Shown piece after piece: positions 47,758 to 57,709 of a DNA stretch of 64,000 bases (its first letter is position 1; each line of letters opens with the position of its first letter). Source of the DNA: Bifidobacterium sp. B4142. Lineage in GTDB: Bacteria > Actinomycetota > Actinomycetes > Actinomycetales > Bifidobacteriaceae. The notes under the pieces were generated by a model that ran no database searches, was not told the origin of the DNA, and was given only the letters and a program-made list of their open reading frames with translations. The position numbers were made by a program, and so were the translations under genes. Location: positions 434,001-498,000 of the forward strand of contig NZ_JAFNMJ010000001.1 of assembly GCF_026537325.1 (NCBI RefSeq). Reading direction: 5' to 3'.

Positions 47758-49617
47758 ATGGCGTTGATTTCGCTCAAGGACGTGACCAAGATCTACCCCA
47801 AGGGGTCCCGTCCCGCCTTGGATGACATCAGCCTGGATGTCGATCGTGGGGATTTTGTCTTCCTTGTGGGCGCCAGCGGGTCGGGCAAGACCACCCTGCT
47901 CCGCCTGCTTCTGCGTGAGGAGGAGGCCACCGAGGGGGAGATTCGCGTGGCCGGCAACGACCTGCGACGTCTGCGCAATCGTGAAATTCCCGGATATCGG
48001 CGCTCCATTGGCTTTGTGTTCCAGGATTACAAGCTGCTCAATAACAAGACCGTATGGCAGAACGTGGCCTTCACGCTGGAAGTCATCGGCGCTCGTCGGT
48101 CCACCATCAAAACCCTGGTTCCTCAGGTACTCAAGACTGTGGGGCTGACGGGCAAGGAGCAAAACTACCCCCATGAGCTTTCCGGCGGCGAAGCTCAAAG
48201 GGTGGCTTTGGCCCGCGCCTACGTCAATAATCCGGAAATCCTACTGGCTGACGAGCCCACCGGCAATCTTGATCCCACAACCTCCCTGGGCATTATGGAG
48301 GTTCTGGACGCCATCAACAGGACCGGCACCACCGTGGTCATGGCCACCCACAACGAGGAGATCGTCAACTCCATGCGCAAGCGGGTGGTGGAGCTGCATA
48401 CGGGCCGGATCATGCGCGACGAGGCCCACGGCTCCTACGATTCTTCGCGCTTCTTCCCCGATGCCGAGGTTGCGGCGCGCGCTCATCATGCCATCGGGGA
48501 TCCCGCTGACGGCGATGCCCTGGATCGTGCTCGTGAGGTTGGAGTTGGAGGGCGCCGTCCGGTGCAGGTTGTCGTCCAGGATGGGAATAGCCCGGCTACC
48601 GAGCCCATCGTGGATGGAACCAAGGGAGCCAAGCAGGTGGTCCAGGCGGCGGCACAGGCCGTCGACCAGGGCCAGTATGGCGACGAGGGAATCGCACGGC
48701 TGGCCAAGTCCATGCATTCGGGGAGAACAGGACGTTATGGGCAGGTCTTCACCTCGGTGGAGGACACCCTGACCTGGGGAAAGGGCCTGGGCAGCCTTGA
48801 GTCTGCGCAGGAAGATTCCAGTCAGCATGAAGGCGCCTCTGCGGGGCAGTCCGAGGGGAAGACCGTCTCTGACCCTGACGAACGATTCCGCAGACCTGTG
48901 CCGGTGTCCCAGGGCGGCCAGGATTCACCCGGTCAGTCGCATGAAGGTTCCAGTGACCAAGACCAGGGCAAGGCAGGAACCGATCGGGCCGAATCCGGGG
49001 ATCGTCCCCAGGCAGAACCAGCAGAACCTGCAGCCTCCCGGAAATCTCGGAAGTCCGCTCGTGGTTCGGATACTGTTCGGCCCAAGTCGACCCCAGAAAG
49101 CAGGTCCCAGGATCGGCGGCCCGAGGATTCGAGCAGTCATGAGCAGGGTAGGAAACCAAATAGCGACCGCAAGGGTCTTGCGCATGATGATCACAATCAT
49201 GACCGTGATCAGAGGGGATCCAAGCAAAATGACAAGGTCAAGGACCGCCAACCGTTGAAGGAAACCTCCGCTGAGGCTGCTGATCGTGAACAACAGTTCA
49301 AGAAGCCCGATCAGCCTCCGCGGCCCGATGTTTCCAGCTCGGCGGAACCGACCGGCAAATCCGGTCAGGCTACGGCCCAAATGAAGCAGGACGACGCGCA
49401 ATCTTCAAAGCAAGTCTCCAGCAAGAGCAAGATCAGTAAAAAGGACTCGACCAGCGAAATCGATCATGATGTCGAGCCTTACGATGCTGAGTCCATGGGG
49501 GCCCCGCCGGCCCCGCCCGCTCCCCCTGAAGCCCCCAAGGCGGCCAGGAAGTCCCAACAAAAGAGCGACGCAAAGGCTCGGGATGAGCATCATGACAAGA
49601 AGAAGGCGGCACGATGA
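47758..49617 (+). CDS. ftsE: Cell-division ATPase FtsE with very long disordered tail
   Basis: 619 residues. The first 225 or so are a normal FtsE: Walker A GASGSGKT (38-45), VFQDYKLL, signature LSGGEAQRVAL, Walker B LLADEPTGNLD, MATHNEEIV. The remaining roughly 390 residues are hydrophilic and low-complexity, rich in Ser, Gln, Lys, Asp, Pro and Arg, ending with a Pro/Ala stretch (APPAPPAPPEAP) and basic clusters. Typical FtsE is about 230 residues. GGAGAG precedes ATG 47758. Overlaps ftsX (ATGA). The frame is open throughout and codon use looks normal, so the tail is probably real. Confidence 0.92.
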   Translation: MALISLKDVTKIYPKGSRPALDDISLDVDRGDFVFLVGASGSGKTTLLRLLLREEEATEGEIRVAGNDLRRLRNREIPGYRRSIGFVFQDYKLLNNKTVWQNVAFTLEVIGARRSTIKTLVPQVLKTVGLTGKEQNYPHELSGGEAQRVALARAYVNNPEILLADEPTGNLDPTTSLGIMEVLDAINRTGTTVVMATHNEEIVNSMRKRVVELHTGRIMRDEAHGSYDSSRFFPDAEVAARAHHAIGDPADGDALDRAREVGVGGRRPVQVVVQDGNSPATEPIVDGTKGAKQVVQAAAQAVDQGQYGDEGIARLAKSMHSGRTGRYGQVFTSVEDTLTWGKGLGSLESAQEDSSQHEGASAGQSEGKTVSDPDERFRRPVPVSQGGQDSPGQSHEGSSDQDQGKAGTDRAESGDRPQAEPAEPAASRKSRKSARGSDTVRPKSTPESRSQDRRPEDSSSHEQGRKPNSDRKGLAHDDHNHDRDQRGSKQNDKVKDRQPLKETSAEAADREQQFKKPDQPPRPDVSSSAEPTGKSGQATAQMKQDDAQSSKQVSSKSKISKKDSTSEIDHDVEPYDAESMGAPPAPPAPPEAPKAARKSQQKSDAKARDEHHDKKKAAR

Positions 49618-50537
49618 GACTGCGGTTCATCCTTTCCAGCACCTGGGACAACCTGCGGCGCAACGGGTCCATGATCCTCTCGGTCATGCTGGTCACTTTC
49701 ATCTCCTTCCTCTTCATCGGCGCATCGGGCCTTATGCAGGCGCAGATCAGCAAGGCCAAGGGGGACTGGTACGACCAAGTGGAGGTGGTGGTCTGGCTGT
49801 GCCCGGACGGCGCCAGCCAGGCGGCATCCTGCGCGACCGGCAAGGCGCCCACGAACGACGAGATCGTCAAGCTGGAGAACACCATCAATACCGAGCTGCG
49901 CGACTCTGTGGCAAAAATCACCTACCAGAGCCGGGAGGACTTCTTCAAGAACACCTTCCTCAAGCAGTACCCCAACGGCACATACGAGGGAAGGACCATG
50001 ACCGCAGCGGACATGCAGGCCTCCCTGCGTCTCAAACTCAAGGATCCCACCAAGTATCAGGTGGTCTCCGAGGTGCTGTCAGGACGTGACGGCGTGGAGG
50101 AGGTGTCCGACCAGCGCCAGATATTCGACCCGGTCTTCAAGATCCTCAACAGGGCTACGGCAGTCACCCTGGTTCTGGCCGTCGTCATGGTGATCGTGGC
50201 CATCCTGCTGACTGGCACCACCATCAGGATGAGTGCCGCCTCGCGTCGCAACGAGACCGAGATCATGAGACTGGTAGGAGCCTCCAACTGGACAATACGA
50301 CTGCCCTTCATCCTGGAGGGCGTGGTGGCATCCTTGCTGGGATCTCTTCTGGCTGTCGGCGCTCTGAGCGCCATCGTCAAGCTCTTCATCACGGACTGGC
50401 TGGCCCGTACGGTCCAGTGGATGCCCTACGTGGATCAGTCCACGGTCCTGCTGATGGCACCGGCGCTGATCCTGGGGGCCATGCTCTTGTCCGCATTGGC
50501 CTCTTCCATCTCCCTGCGGCGGTATCTGAGGACCTGA
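49614..50537 (+). CDS. ftsX: Cell-division protein FtsX
   Basis: 307-residue membrane partner of FtsE. One N-terminal helix (about 20-40), an extracytoplasmic domain (about 45-175) and three further helices in the C-terminal half, with the conserved RLVGASNWTIRLPFILEG segment. Signals ATP hydrolysis by FtsE across the membrane to a wall hydrolase; the next gene is the obvious candidate. Confidence 0.93.
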   Translation: MRLRFILSSTWDNLRRNGSMILSVMLVTFISFLFIGASGLMQAQISKAKGDWYDQVEVVVWLCPDGASQAASCATGKAPTNDEIVKLENTINTELRDSVAKITYQSREDFFKNTFLKQYPNGTYEGRTMTAADMQASLRLKLKDPTKYQVVSEVLSGRDGVEEVSDQRQIFDPVFKILNRATAVTLVLAVVMVIVAILLTGTTIRMSAASRRNETEIMRLVGASNWTIRLPFILEGVVASLLGSLLAVGALSAIVKLFITDWLARTVQWMPYVDQSTVLLMAPALILGAMLLSALASSISLRRYLRT

Positions 50538-50624
50538 TCCGCGGCGACGGGCCGATCGATCTTATGGGTACGAGCTCTGCCATAATGATGACTAGCATGG
50601 ATAAGTGATAGTGAGGACTTGACC

Positions 50625-52013
50625 ATGAATCGTACGAAACACTTGGAAGCCATCTGCGGCCTGGTGGGGTCGTTGGCCATGATGCTGGGCGGTGGGATCC
50701 TGGGGTTGACAGTGGCCCCCGCACCGGCCCGGGCCGATTGGAGTAGCTATCAGCAGAAGGTACAGAGCCATGAGGCTCTGAAGAGCAAGCTGGCGGGTGT
50801 CAACAGCGAGCTGGCCAACCAGATTCTCAGTCTCAGCGATCTGACTGCCAACCAGATCCCGGCAGCTCAGCAGAGTGCAGTCGAAGCTCAGCAGCAGGCC
50901 GAGCAGGCCGACAGTCTGGTTCAGGCCACCAACGACCGACTGCAGGCGGCCCGCAAGGATCGTGCCGACCTGGAGGCTAAGATCCGTCAGACCGGCATCG
51001 ACTATGACGACGCCAAGGCCGGTGTAGCGCAGATGGCGAGAAAGAGTTTCCACGGCTCTGAGGTTTCCCAGGTCATGGACGTGGTGACCAAGTCCTCCAG
51101 CACCAAGGATTTTGTGGACAAGATGCAGTCCGATGCAGCCGTGACCCGATCCGAGGCCAATACGGCCAATGATGCCGCCAACACCCTCAATTCGTCCATG
51201 AATCGCAAGCAGCGTCTCGAGGCCATTGAGGAGCAGATCAGCACCTTGAAGGCCAAGGCCGACCAGCAGCAGGCAGCGGCACAGCAGGCGGCAGCTGCGG
51301 CGCAGGCCAAGCAGGACAGTCTGCAGGCCTTGCGCGACCAGGGAACCGCAGCACGCAAGCAGCTGGAGGGGCAGAAGGCTGCCCTGACCACTCAGTCAGC
51401 CCGTGAGGCCGCTGATATCGTGGCCACCGAGTCTATGATCGATTCCCTCAACACGGGCAATGCCGGCGGCGGGGCCGATCCCCATGCCGGTGGCGCCCAG
51501 CAGGTCGGCGGTGGCGGCCCTGCACCATCGCCGGCTCCGCGCCCGTCTCCGCCGAGCAACGGAGGTGGTGGAGGTGCCTCCGGTATGAATTACGGGGTAC
51601 CTGGCAGCTGTCCTGAGGGCTCTGGGTTCTGCTACGGCCATCCTACCGGCAATTCGGTGGGCGGCAGTGCTTACCCCGCCCGTCAGTGCACGCTCTGGGC
51701 TTACATCCGGCGCTCGCAGCTGTCCCTGCCTGTGGGATCCTATATGGGTAACGGAGCTGAATGGGCCAATACTGCACGTGGTCTGGGCTACCTGGTCAAC
51801 AACACTCCGCACGTCGGAGCCGCCATGGTCTTCGCCCGTGGTCAGCGGGTCGGTTACTGGAACGCCGACTGGACCTATGGCCATGTGGCCGTGGTCGAGC
51901 GGGTCAATGGAGACGGGTCTGTGCTCATCTCCGAAGGAGGCACTGGATTTGCCTCATTCCCCGCCTATGAGACGGTTTACGGGGCTGGCAACTACCAGTA
52001 CATTCATTACTGA
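50625..52013 (+). CDS. Secreted coiled-coil CHAP-domain peptidoglycan hydrolase
   Basis: 462 residues: signal peptide to about residue 36 (LTVAPAPARA), a long Gln/Ala-rich coiled coil (about 40-275), a Gly/Pro/Ser linker, and a C-terminal CHAP amidase/endopeptidase domain (about 350-462) with the catalytic Cys in ARQCTLWAY and His in YGHVAVVERV. This is the layout of PcsB, whose coiled coil is gripped by FtsX in streptococci, and functionally of RipC in mycobacteria. Placement directly after ftsEX supports a role as the FtsEX-activated hydrolase in septum splitting. ATG 50625 preferred over TTG 50619. Confidence 0.9.
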   Translation: MNRTKHLEAICGLVGSLAMMLGGGILGLTVAPAPARADWSSYQQKVQSHEALKSKLAGVNSELANQILSLSDLTANQIPAAQQSAVEAQQQAEQADSLVQATNDRLQAARKDRADLEAKIRQTGIDYDDAKAGVAQMARKSFHGSEVSQVMDVVTKSSSTKDFVDKMQSDAAVTRSEANTANDAANTLNSSMNRKQRLEAIEEQISTLKAKADQQQAAAQQAAAAAQAKQDSLQALRDQGTAARKQLEGQKAALTTQSAREAADIVATESMIDSLNTGNAGGGADPHAGGAQQVGGGGPAPSPAPRPSPPSNGGGGGASGMNYGVPGSCPEGSGFCYGHPTGNSVGGSAYPARQCTLWAYIRRSQLSLPVGSYMGNGAEWANTARGLGYLVNNTPHVGAAMVFARGQRVGYWNADWTYGHVAVVERVNGDGSVLISEGGTGFASFPAYETVYGAGNYQYIHY

Positions 52014-52106
52014 CATCGAAGCGGACCAGGTCCGCCACCTGGGACGCCACTCCTAGCCGTCCGGCCTACCAGGCGACATGATCGGCATGGTCCGGAGGAG
52101 GACATC

Positions 52107-52583
52107 ATGGCTAAGGAGACTGGCACGTCGATGATTGCCCAGAATCGCAGGGCCCGGCATGACTACCAGATCGAGGATCGGTATGAGGCCGGCATCGCCC
52201 TGACCGGGACTGAGGTCAAGTCCTTGCGCGAAGGGCGGGCCTCCCTGGCTGAGTCATTCGTCAGCATCGACCCTCGGCACGAGGTCTGGCTCGAGAACGC
52301 GAATATCCCCGAATATCTCAACGGCACCTGGAACAACCATGCCCCCAAGCGCAAGCGCAAGCTGCTTCTGCATGCCAAGCAGATCATTCGCCTGGAGCGG
52401 CAGATTCAGGCCAAGGGCTACACCATTGTCCCCCTGAGTCTGTATTTCAAGGATGGCAGAGTCAAGGTGGAGATCGCCGTGGCAAGGGGCAAGCGTGAGT
52501 ATGACAAGCGCCAGTCCCTGCGTGAGGAGCAGGACCGTCGTGAGGCCCAAAGGGCCATGCGCTATCGGAACCATCGGGGCTGA
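52107..52583 (+). CDS. smpB: SsrA-binding protein SmpB
   Basis: 158 residues; escorts tmRNA to stalled ribosomes. Family features: QNRRARHDYQIEDRYEAGIALTG-type start, GTEVKSLREGRASL and the basic tail KREYDKRQSLREEQDRREAQR. GGAGGACATC precedes the ATG. The tmRNA gene itself is not in the window. Confidence 0.95.
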   Translation: MAKETGTSMIAQNRRARHDYQIEDRYEAGIALTGTEVKSLREGRASLAESFVSIDPRHEVWLENANIPEYLNGTWNNHAPKRKRKLLLHAKQIIRLERQIQAKGYTIVPLSLYFKDGRVKVEIAVARGKREYDKRQSLREEQDRREAQRAMRYRNHRG

Positions 52584-52782
52584 AACACGTGCTGATGTGC
52601 TTTCCGATTCTCAGATGATTCTTGGATAGGGACGACTGACTACTGATATTGCCTTGCACTATGCAGGTCGACACGCCCGGAGCTAAGGCGTCCGGCGGTG
52701 TTCTATAAGCTTCTGAAGCTTGTAGTAAAGCCAAAATCCGCCCTGAAGAGCAAACCATGATTGATGATCATCAGTCAGTTGG

Positions 52783-52819
52783 ATGCATAAAAATACAAAT
52801 CTGTGCATAATAGTGCATG
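52783..52819 (+). promoter_or_regulatory. ARG-box-like repeats and promoter before the amino-acid importer
   Basis: ATGCATAAAAATACAA (52783-52798) and TGTGCATAATAGTGCATG (52802-52819) lie in tandem about 55-90 bases ahead of the binding-protein gene. They resemble ArgR/AhrC operators, which combine TGCATA-like half-sites around an AT centre. The second one contains a possible extended -10 (TGTGCATAAT). Assignment is by eye. Confidence 0.35.
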
Positions 52820-52871
52820 TCAATCAAGGGATACGGAGGGTCGCCTCGGGCGGTCCGGAAGAGGAGAAGAC

Positions 52872-53810
52872 ATGGGCAAGATCAAGGCGATGCTGACGGC
52901 GGCTCTGAGTGTCGCCCTGCTGGCCTCCATCGGGGCCTGCGGAACCACCGACGAGGCGGACAACAACAGTGCGTCGGGTAAGGCCACAACAAGTTCCCAT
53001 CCTGCGGCTTTTGACGTCAGTGGCATCAAGAAGGATCCGGCCATCGCGGCCAAGGTGCCTGAGTCGGTTTCCAAGGACGGCAAGTTGACCGTGGGCATGG
53101 AGACCTCGTATGCTCCGGGTGAATTCATGAATGAGGACGGAAAGACACCGATTGGCTATGACGTGGACTTGTCGAACGCCATTGCCAAGGTGATGGGGCT
53201 CAAGGGGGAGATGTTCAGTGCCTCCTTCGATACCATCATCCCCGCCATCGGCAGCAAGTACGACGCGGGTATCTCCAGCTTCACCATCACCAAGGAGCGG
53301 ATGCAGTCGGTCGACTTCGTCACCACCTTCAAGGCGGGCACGGCCTTTGCCGTCAAGAAGGGCAACCCCTCCAAGATCAATCCTGACGACATCTGCGGCG
53401 TCAAGGTCGGTGTGCAGACGGGCACTATCGAAGAGCAACAGGCTGCTGACAAGATCTCGGCAGAGTGCAAGGCCAAGGGCAAGAAGCCGGTTGATGTGCA
53501 GTCCTACAAGCAGCAGACCGATGCCGCCACGGCAGTGGTCAACGGCAAGATCGACGTCTTCTACGCCGACTCCCAGGTGACCGGGTATGCCATTAAACAG
53601 ACCGACGGCCAGTTGGAGAAGCTGGGCAAGGATACCGACATCGTCCTGCAAGGTGCTGCCCTCAAGAAGGGCAGCGGCATGGCCGAGGCCACCCAGGCGG
53701 CTCTTCAGAAGTTGATCGACGATGGCACCTATGCCAAGATCCTCAAGAACTGGGGCGTTCAGAGCGGTGCTGTTGAGAAGGCGGAGATCAACCCTGCGGT
53801 CTCTGACTGA
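52872..53810 (+). CDS. Amino-acid ABC transporter substrate-binding lipoprotein
   Basis: 312 residues. Lipoprotein signal ending LLASIGAC with the lipid-modified Cys at about residue 25, then a type II periplasmic-binding fold of the polar amino-acid family (TVGMETSYAPGEFMNEDGK, GYDVDLSNAIAKVMG, GVQTGTIEEQQA). GAGGAG precedes ATG 52872; a GTG at 52803 only adds non-signal sequence. The specific amino acid cannot be read; ArgR-like sites upstream hint at a basic one. Confidence 0.9.
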   Translation: MGKIKAMLTAALSVALLASIGACGTTDEADNNSASGKATTSSHPAAFDVSGIKKDPAIAAKVPESVSKDGKLTVGMETSYAPGEFMNEDGKTPIGYDVDLSNAIAKVMGLKGEMFSASFDTIIPAIGSKYDAGISSFTITKERMQSVDFVTTFKAGTAFAVKKGNPSKINPDDICGVKVGVQTGTIEEQQAADKISAECKAKGKKPVDVQSYKQQTDAATAVVNGKIDVFYADSQVTGYAIKQTDGQLEKLGKDTDIVLQGAALKKGSGMAEATQAALQKLIDDGTYAKILKNWGVQSGAVEKAEINPAVSD

Positions 53811-53821
53811 GGCAAGCCTCC

Positions 53822-53855
53822 AGGCGCGGGTCGGTTCAACAACCGGTCTGCGCCT
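53822..53855 (+). promoter_or_regulatory. Intercistronic hairpin after the binding-protein gene
   Basis: AGGCGC (53822-53827) with GCGCCT (53850-53855) and CGGTT/AACCG inside form a stable stem 12 bases after the stop. Without a T-run, it is likelier to stabilise the upstream message or attenuate read-through than to terminate fully, giving more binding protein than permease. Confidence 0.55.
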
Positions 53856-53919
53856 AGCGGTTGGCCTGGCTGGATAGGCTAGGCCTGAATAAGTTCAGCG
53901 GTGCGGAAGGAAGCAGGAG

Positions 53920-54894
53920 ATGCATACCAAGAAGGGGACGGACCAGATTCAGATCCCCGGCAGAATAGAGGCCAGGCCGGTGCGCAAGCCGGGGCCGATT
54001 GTGGCTGCCGTCATCGTGGCCATTTTCGTGGCCATGCTGATCCACGGCATGGTGACCAATCCCAACTTTGATTGGCCTACGGTCTGGAAGTACCTCTTCA
54101 ACGAGCATGTCCTGGATGGCATCAAGTGGACTCTTCTGCTGACTGTCTACGCCATGGTTCTGGCCACAATTCTGGCCATCATCCTGGCAGTGATGCGCAA
54201 GTCGTCCAATCCGGTCCTGCGCTGGGTCAGCTGGTTCTTCATCTGGTTCTTCCGTGGCACTCCTGTATATACCCAGCTGGTCTTCTGGGGTCTGCTTTCC
54301 GTGCTGATTCCCAAGCTGGCCATCGGCATCCCCTTCGGGCCCGAGTTCTGGAGCGTCGACACCAAGACCGTGCTCAACGCCACCGTGGCCACGGTTCTGG
54401 GCCTAGGACTGAACGAGGCTGCCTACCTTTCCGAAATCGTCCGTGCCGGCATCGAGGCCGTAGATCCTGGTCAGGAGGAGGCCGCCAAGGCTCTGGGCAT
54501 GCCGCCCGCCATGATCATGAGGCGGATCGTCCTGCCTCAGGCCATGCGCATCATCGTGCCGCCTACCGGCAATGAAACCATCGGCATGCTCAAGACCACA
54601 TCCCTGGCTCTTGCCGTGCCCTTCACCCTGGAGCTCCAGTTCGCCACCAACGCCATCGCCAACCGCATCTACAAGACCATCCCGCTGCTGATTGTGGCCT
54701 GCATCTGGTACCTGGTCATCACCTCTGTTCTGATGGTTATCCAGGCCCAGCTGGAGAAGCACTACGGCAAGGGCTTCGACTCGCGGCCGCTAGCCGGGTC
54801 GGGGGCCAAGGACGGCAAGGATGGCGAGGATCCTCAGACTCGTCAGGAGACCGACAAGGTCAACAAGGTCATGATGGCCGGGCTGAACGCCTGA
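53920..54894 (+). CDS. Polar amino-acid ABC transporter permease
   Basis: 324 residues of the HisM/GlnP family: five to six membrane helices and the cytoplasmic EAA loop [29 protein letters not shown]-like segment (about 165-195) that contacts the ATPase. Charged N-terminal and C-terminal extensions (30-40 residues each) are longer than usual. Single permease gene, so it probably works as a homodimer. Confidence 0.92.
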   Translation: MHTKKGTDQIQIPGRIEARPVRKPGPIVAAVIVAIFVAMLIHGMVTNPNFDWPTVWKYLFNEHVLDGIKWTLLLTVYAMVLATILAIILAVMRKSSNPVLRWVSWFFIWFFRGTPVYTQLVFWGLLSVLIPKLAIGIPFGPEFWSVDTKTVLNATVATVLGLGLNEAAYLSEIVRAGIEAVDPGQEEAAKALGMPPAMIMRRIVLPQAMRIIVPPTGNETIGMLKTTSLALAVPFTLELQFATNAIANRIYKTIPLLIVACIWYLVITSVLMVIQAQLEKHYGKGFDSRPLAGSGAKDGKDGEDPQTRQETDKVNKVMMAGLNA

Positions 54895-54910
54895 GCGCAG
54901 GAGGAGAATC

Positions 54911-55723
54911 ATGGACGAGGATATGCAGACCAAGAAAGACGGTCAAGGCGGCAAGGATCCGGCCATCGTCATCAGGAATGTGCACAAGGTATTCGGCGAT
55001 CAGCATGTGCTGCGGGGAATCAACCTAGAGGTCATGCCCGGCACGGTAACGGCCGTCCTGGGGCCTTCCGGTTCGGGCAAGTCAACGCTGTTGCGGCTGA
55101 TCAACCAGCTGGAGACCCGCACAGCCGGCGAGATCTATGTGGATGGCGAGCTGACTGGATACCGGAAGATCGATACGGGTAAGGGCCCTGTGCTGCAGAC
55201 CTTGGATGACAAGGCCATTGCCAAGCAGCGTTCCAAAATCGGCATGGTCTTTCAGCGCTTCAATCTCTTTCCTCACATGACGGCCTTGGAGAACGTCATG
55301 GAGGCGCCGGTTCATGTGGGCCGGGTTCCCAAGACCGATGCCCGCCAGGAGGCTCAGGCCCAGCTGAAACGTGTAGGGCTCGAGGACAGGATGGACTACT
55401 ACCCTGCCCAGCTCTCCGGCGGTCAGCAGCAGCGTGTGGCCATTGCGCGAGCCTTGGCTATGCACCCCGACATCATGCTCTTCGATGAGCCCACCTCAGC
55501 CCTGGATCCGGAGCTGGTGGGGGAGGTTCTGGGGGTTATGCGGCAGGTTGCCCAACAGGGCATGACCATGGTGGTGGTCACCCACGAGATGGGCTTCGCC
55601 CGCGAGGTGGCCGAGCAGATCGTCTTCATGGACCAAGGCGTTGTGGTGGAACAGGGAGGCCCTGACATCATCGACCATCCTCGCACCGAGAGGTTCGCCG
55701 AATTCCTGCACACTGTGCTCTAG
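54911..55723 (+). CDS. Polar amino-acid ABC transporter ATP-binding protein
   Basis: 270 residues of the GlnQ/HisP type: Walker [10 protein letters not shown]-loop [16 protein letters not shown], signature [15 protein letters not shown], Walker [15 protein letters not shown] and switch His in [15 protein letters not shown] lies ahead of ATG 54911. Completes the importer with the two genes before it. Confidence 0.93.
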   Translation: MDEDMQTKKDGQGGKDPAIVIRNVHKVFGDQHVLRGINLEVMPGTVTAVLGPSGSGKSTLLRLINQLETRTAGEIYVDGELTGYRKIDTGKGPVLQTLDDKAIAKQRSKIGMVFQRFNLFPHMTALENVMEAPVHVGRVPKTDARQEAQAQLKRVGLEDRMDYYPAQLSGGQQQRVAIARALAMHPDIMLFDEPTSALDPELVGEVLGVMRQVAQQGMTMVVVTHEMGFAREVAEQIVFMDQGVVVEQGGPDIIDHPRTERFAEFLHTVL

Positions 55724-55810
55724 CCTCAGGCTCTGTTCAGGTTGTAGAAATTCCGGCAAGAAGCCCCGTGGGCGGGCAGCGGCGAAACTCCCAAGGTTAG
55801 ACTGGGGCCC

Positions 55811-57703
55811 ATGTGTGGAATCGTCGGTTATGCGGGATCAGTACGGACGGCCTGCGGCAGGCCCTTGGAGGTCTGCCTCAAGGGTTTGGAGCGTTTGGAG
55901 TACCGAGGGTATGACTCGGCCGGAGTGGCCCTGGCTGCCCCTGTGATGACGCGGGTGGCCGTACGCAAGAAGGCAGGACGCCTGGGCAATCTGGTCGCCG
56001 ATCTGAAGGCCAAGCCCATGCCCGAGGCCACCGTAGGCATCGGCCACACCCGTTGGGCCACCAACGGAGAACCCACTGATGTCAACGCTCATCCCCACAT
56101 CAGCCGTGACGGCAAGGTCGCGCTTATCCACAACGGGATCATCGAGAACGCCTCCAGGCTGCGGCTGGACCTGGAGACCGAGGGATACACTTTTGTGTCC
56201 TCTACGGATACCGAAGTGGCTGCCAAGCTCCTGGGCAAGATCGCCCAGGAGATCGTCGACGCCACCGGCCAGCCCGATATCTTCGAGGCCATCAGGCGGC
56301 TGGCCCGCATGCTCAAGGGAGCTTTCACCATCCTGGCAGTGGACTCGAGGCAACCTGATCTGGTAGTGGGTATCCGACACGATTCGCCGCTGGTGGTCGG
56401 TCTGGGAGACGGAGAGAACTACCTGGGTTCCGATGTGGCCGCCTTCGTAGCCTATACCCGCCAGGCCATGGAGCTGGGGCAGGACCAGGCCGTCTGCATC
56501 AGCGCGGACCAGGTCAAGGTCACCGACTTCCAAGGGCATCCGGTGGAGCACCCGCGCCGTTACACCATCGACTGGGATGCCTCAGCCGCCGAAAAAGGCG
56601 GATGGGATTCCTTCATGGACAAGGAGATCCACGAGGACCCTGCGGCGGTCTCCAACACCCTGCTGGGCCGGTACGACGAGTCGGGCGACCTGGATTTGGA
56701 CGAGGTTCATATCGACGAGGAGGTCTTCCGCCAGATTGACAAGATCATTGTCGTGGCCTGCGGGACGGCCTCCTACGCGGGGCTGGTGGCCAAGTACGCC
56801 ATCGAGCATTGGGTTCGTATTCCGGTGGAGGTCGAGCTGGCCCATGAGTTCCGCTACCGTGATCCCATCCTGACCCCACGCACCCTGGTCGTGGCCATTT
56901 CCCAATCAGGGGAGACCATGGACACGTTGATGGCGCTTCGGCATGCACGGGAGCAGGGTTCAAGGGTACTGGCCATCTGTAACACCCAGGGGTCCACCAT
57001 CCCCAGGGAGTCTGATGCCGTGCTCTACACCCACGCCGGCCCCGAGGTGGCTGTGGCCTCCACCAAGGCCTTCCTGGCTCAGATCGTGGCGGCCTACCTG
57101 CTGGGGCTGTACCTGGCCCAGGTCAAGGGGACCATGTATCGAGACGAAATCCACCAGACCATCGACAGCCTCAAAGCCATGCCAGCCAAAATCCAGAAGG
57201 TGCTGGACGGGCAGGCCGAGGTCATCAGCCAGACGGCTCAGCGCATGTCCAAGGCCCGCTCCTTCCTCTTCCTGGGTCGGCATGTGGGCTATCCGGTGGC
57301 CCTGGAAGGGGCGCTCAAGCTCAAGGAGATCGCCTACATCTTTACCGAGGGGTTCGCCGCTGGTGAGCTCAAGCACGGGCCCATCGCCCTGGTGGAGCCG
57401 GGGGAGCCTGTGGTGGTCATCGTCCCCAGTGCACGGGGTCGCAATGTGCTGCACGACAAGGTCATCTCGGCCATTGAGGAGGTCAAGGCCCGTGGTGCCT
57501 TCACCATCGTCGTGGCCGAGGAGGGCGACCCGGATGCCGACCGCTATGCTGACGTGGTCTTTTGGCGGCCGCCCTGCCCGACCCTGCTCAGCCCCCTGGT
57601 TGATGTGGTTCCCCTGCAGCTGTTCGCTCTGGACATGGCACGGCTCAAGGGTCTGGACGTGGACAAGCCCCGCAATCTGGCCAAGTCGGTCACGGTGGAA
57701 TAG
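55811..57703 (+). CDS. glmS: Glutamine--fructose-6-phosphate aminotransferase (isomerizing)
   Basis: 630 residues; first step to UDP-GlcNAc. N-terminal glutaminase with Cys2 as nucleophile (CGIVGYAG), then two SIS sugar-isomerase domains (VACGTASYAGL and LGRHVGYPVALEGALKLKEI) and the C-terminal KPRNLAKSVTVE, the usual family end. No glmS ribozyme is seen upstream, as expected outside Firmicutes. The next gene begins six bases later. Confidence 0.96.
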   Translation: MCGIVGYAGSVRTACGRPLEVCLKGLERLEYRGYDSAGVALAAPVMTRVAVRKKAGRLGNLVADLKAKPMPEATVGIGHTRWATNGEPTDVNAHPHISRDGKVALIHNGIIENASRLRLDLETEGYTFVSSTDTEVAAKLLGKIAQEIVDATGQPDIFEAIRRLARMLKGAFTILAVDSRQPDLVVGIRHDSPLVVGLGDGENYLGSDVAAFVAYTRQAMELGQDQAVCISADQVKVTDFQGHPVEHPRRYTIDWDASAAEKGGWDSFMDKEIHEDPAAVSNTLLGRYDESGDLDLDEVHIDEEVFRQIDKIIVVACGTASYAGLVAKYAIEHWVRIPVEVELAHEFRYRDPILTPRTLVVAISQSGETMDTLMALRHAREQGSRVLAICNTQGSTIPRESDAVLYTHAGPEVAVASTKAFLAQIVAAYLLGLYLAQVKGTMYRDEIHQTIDSLKAMPAKIQKVLDGQAEVISQTAQRMSKARSFLFLGRHVGYPVALEGALKLKEIAYIFTEGFAAGELKHGPIALVEPGEPVVVIVPSARGRNVLHDKVISAIEEVKARGAFTIVVAEEGDPDADRYADVVFWRPPCPTLLSPLVDVVPLQLFALDMARLKGLDVDKPRNLAKSVTVE

Positions 57704-57709
57704 GGTCCC

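Noticed and set aside
55724-55810. glmS ribozyme or regulatory leader ahead of glmS
   Set aside because: Only about 90 bases separate it from the previous gene and no ribozyme core is seen.
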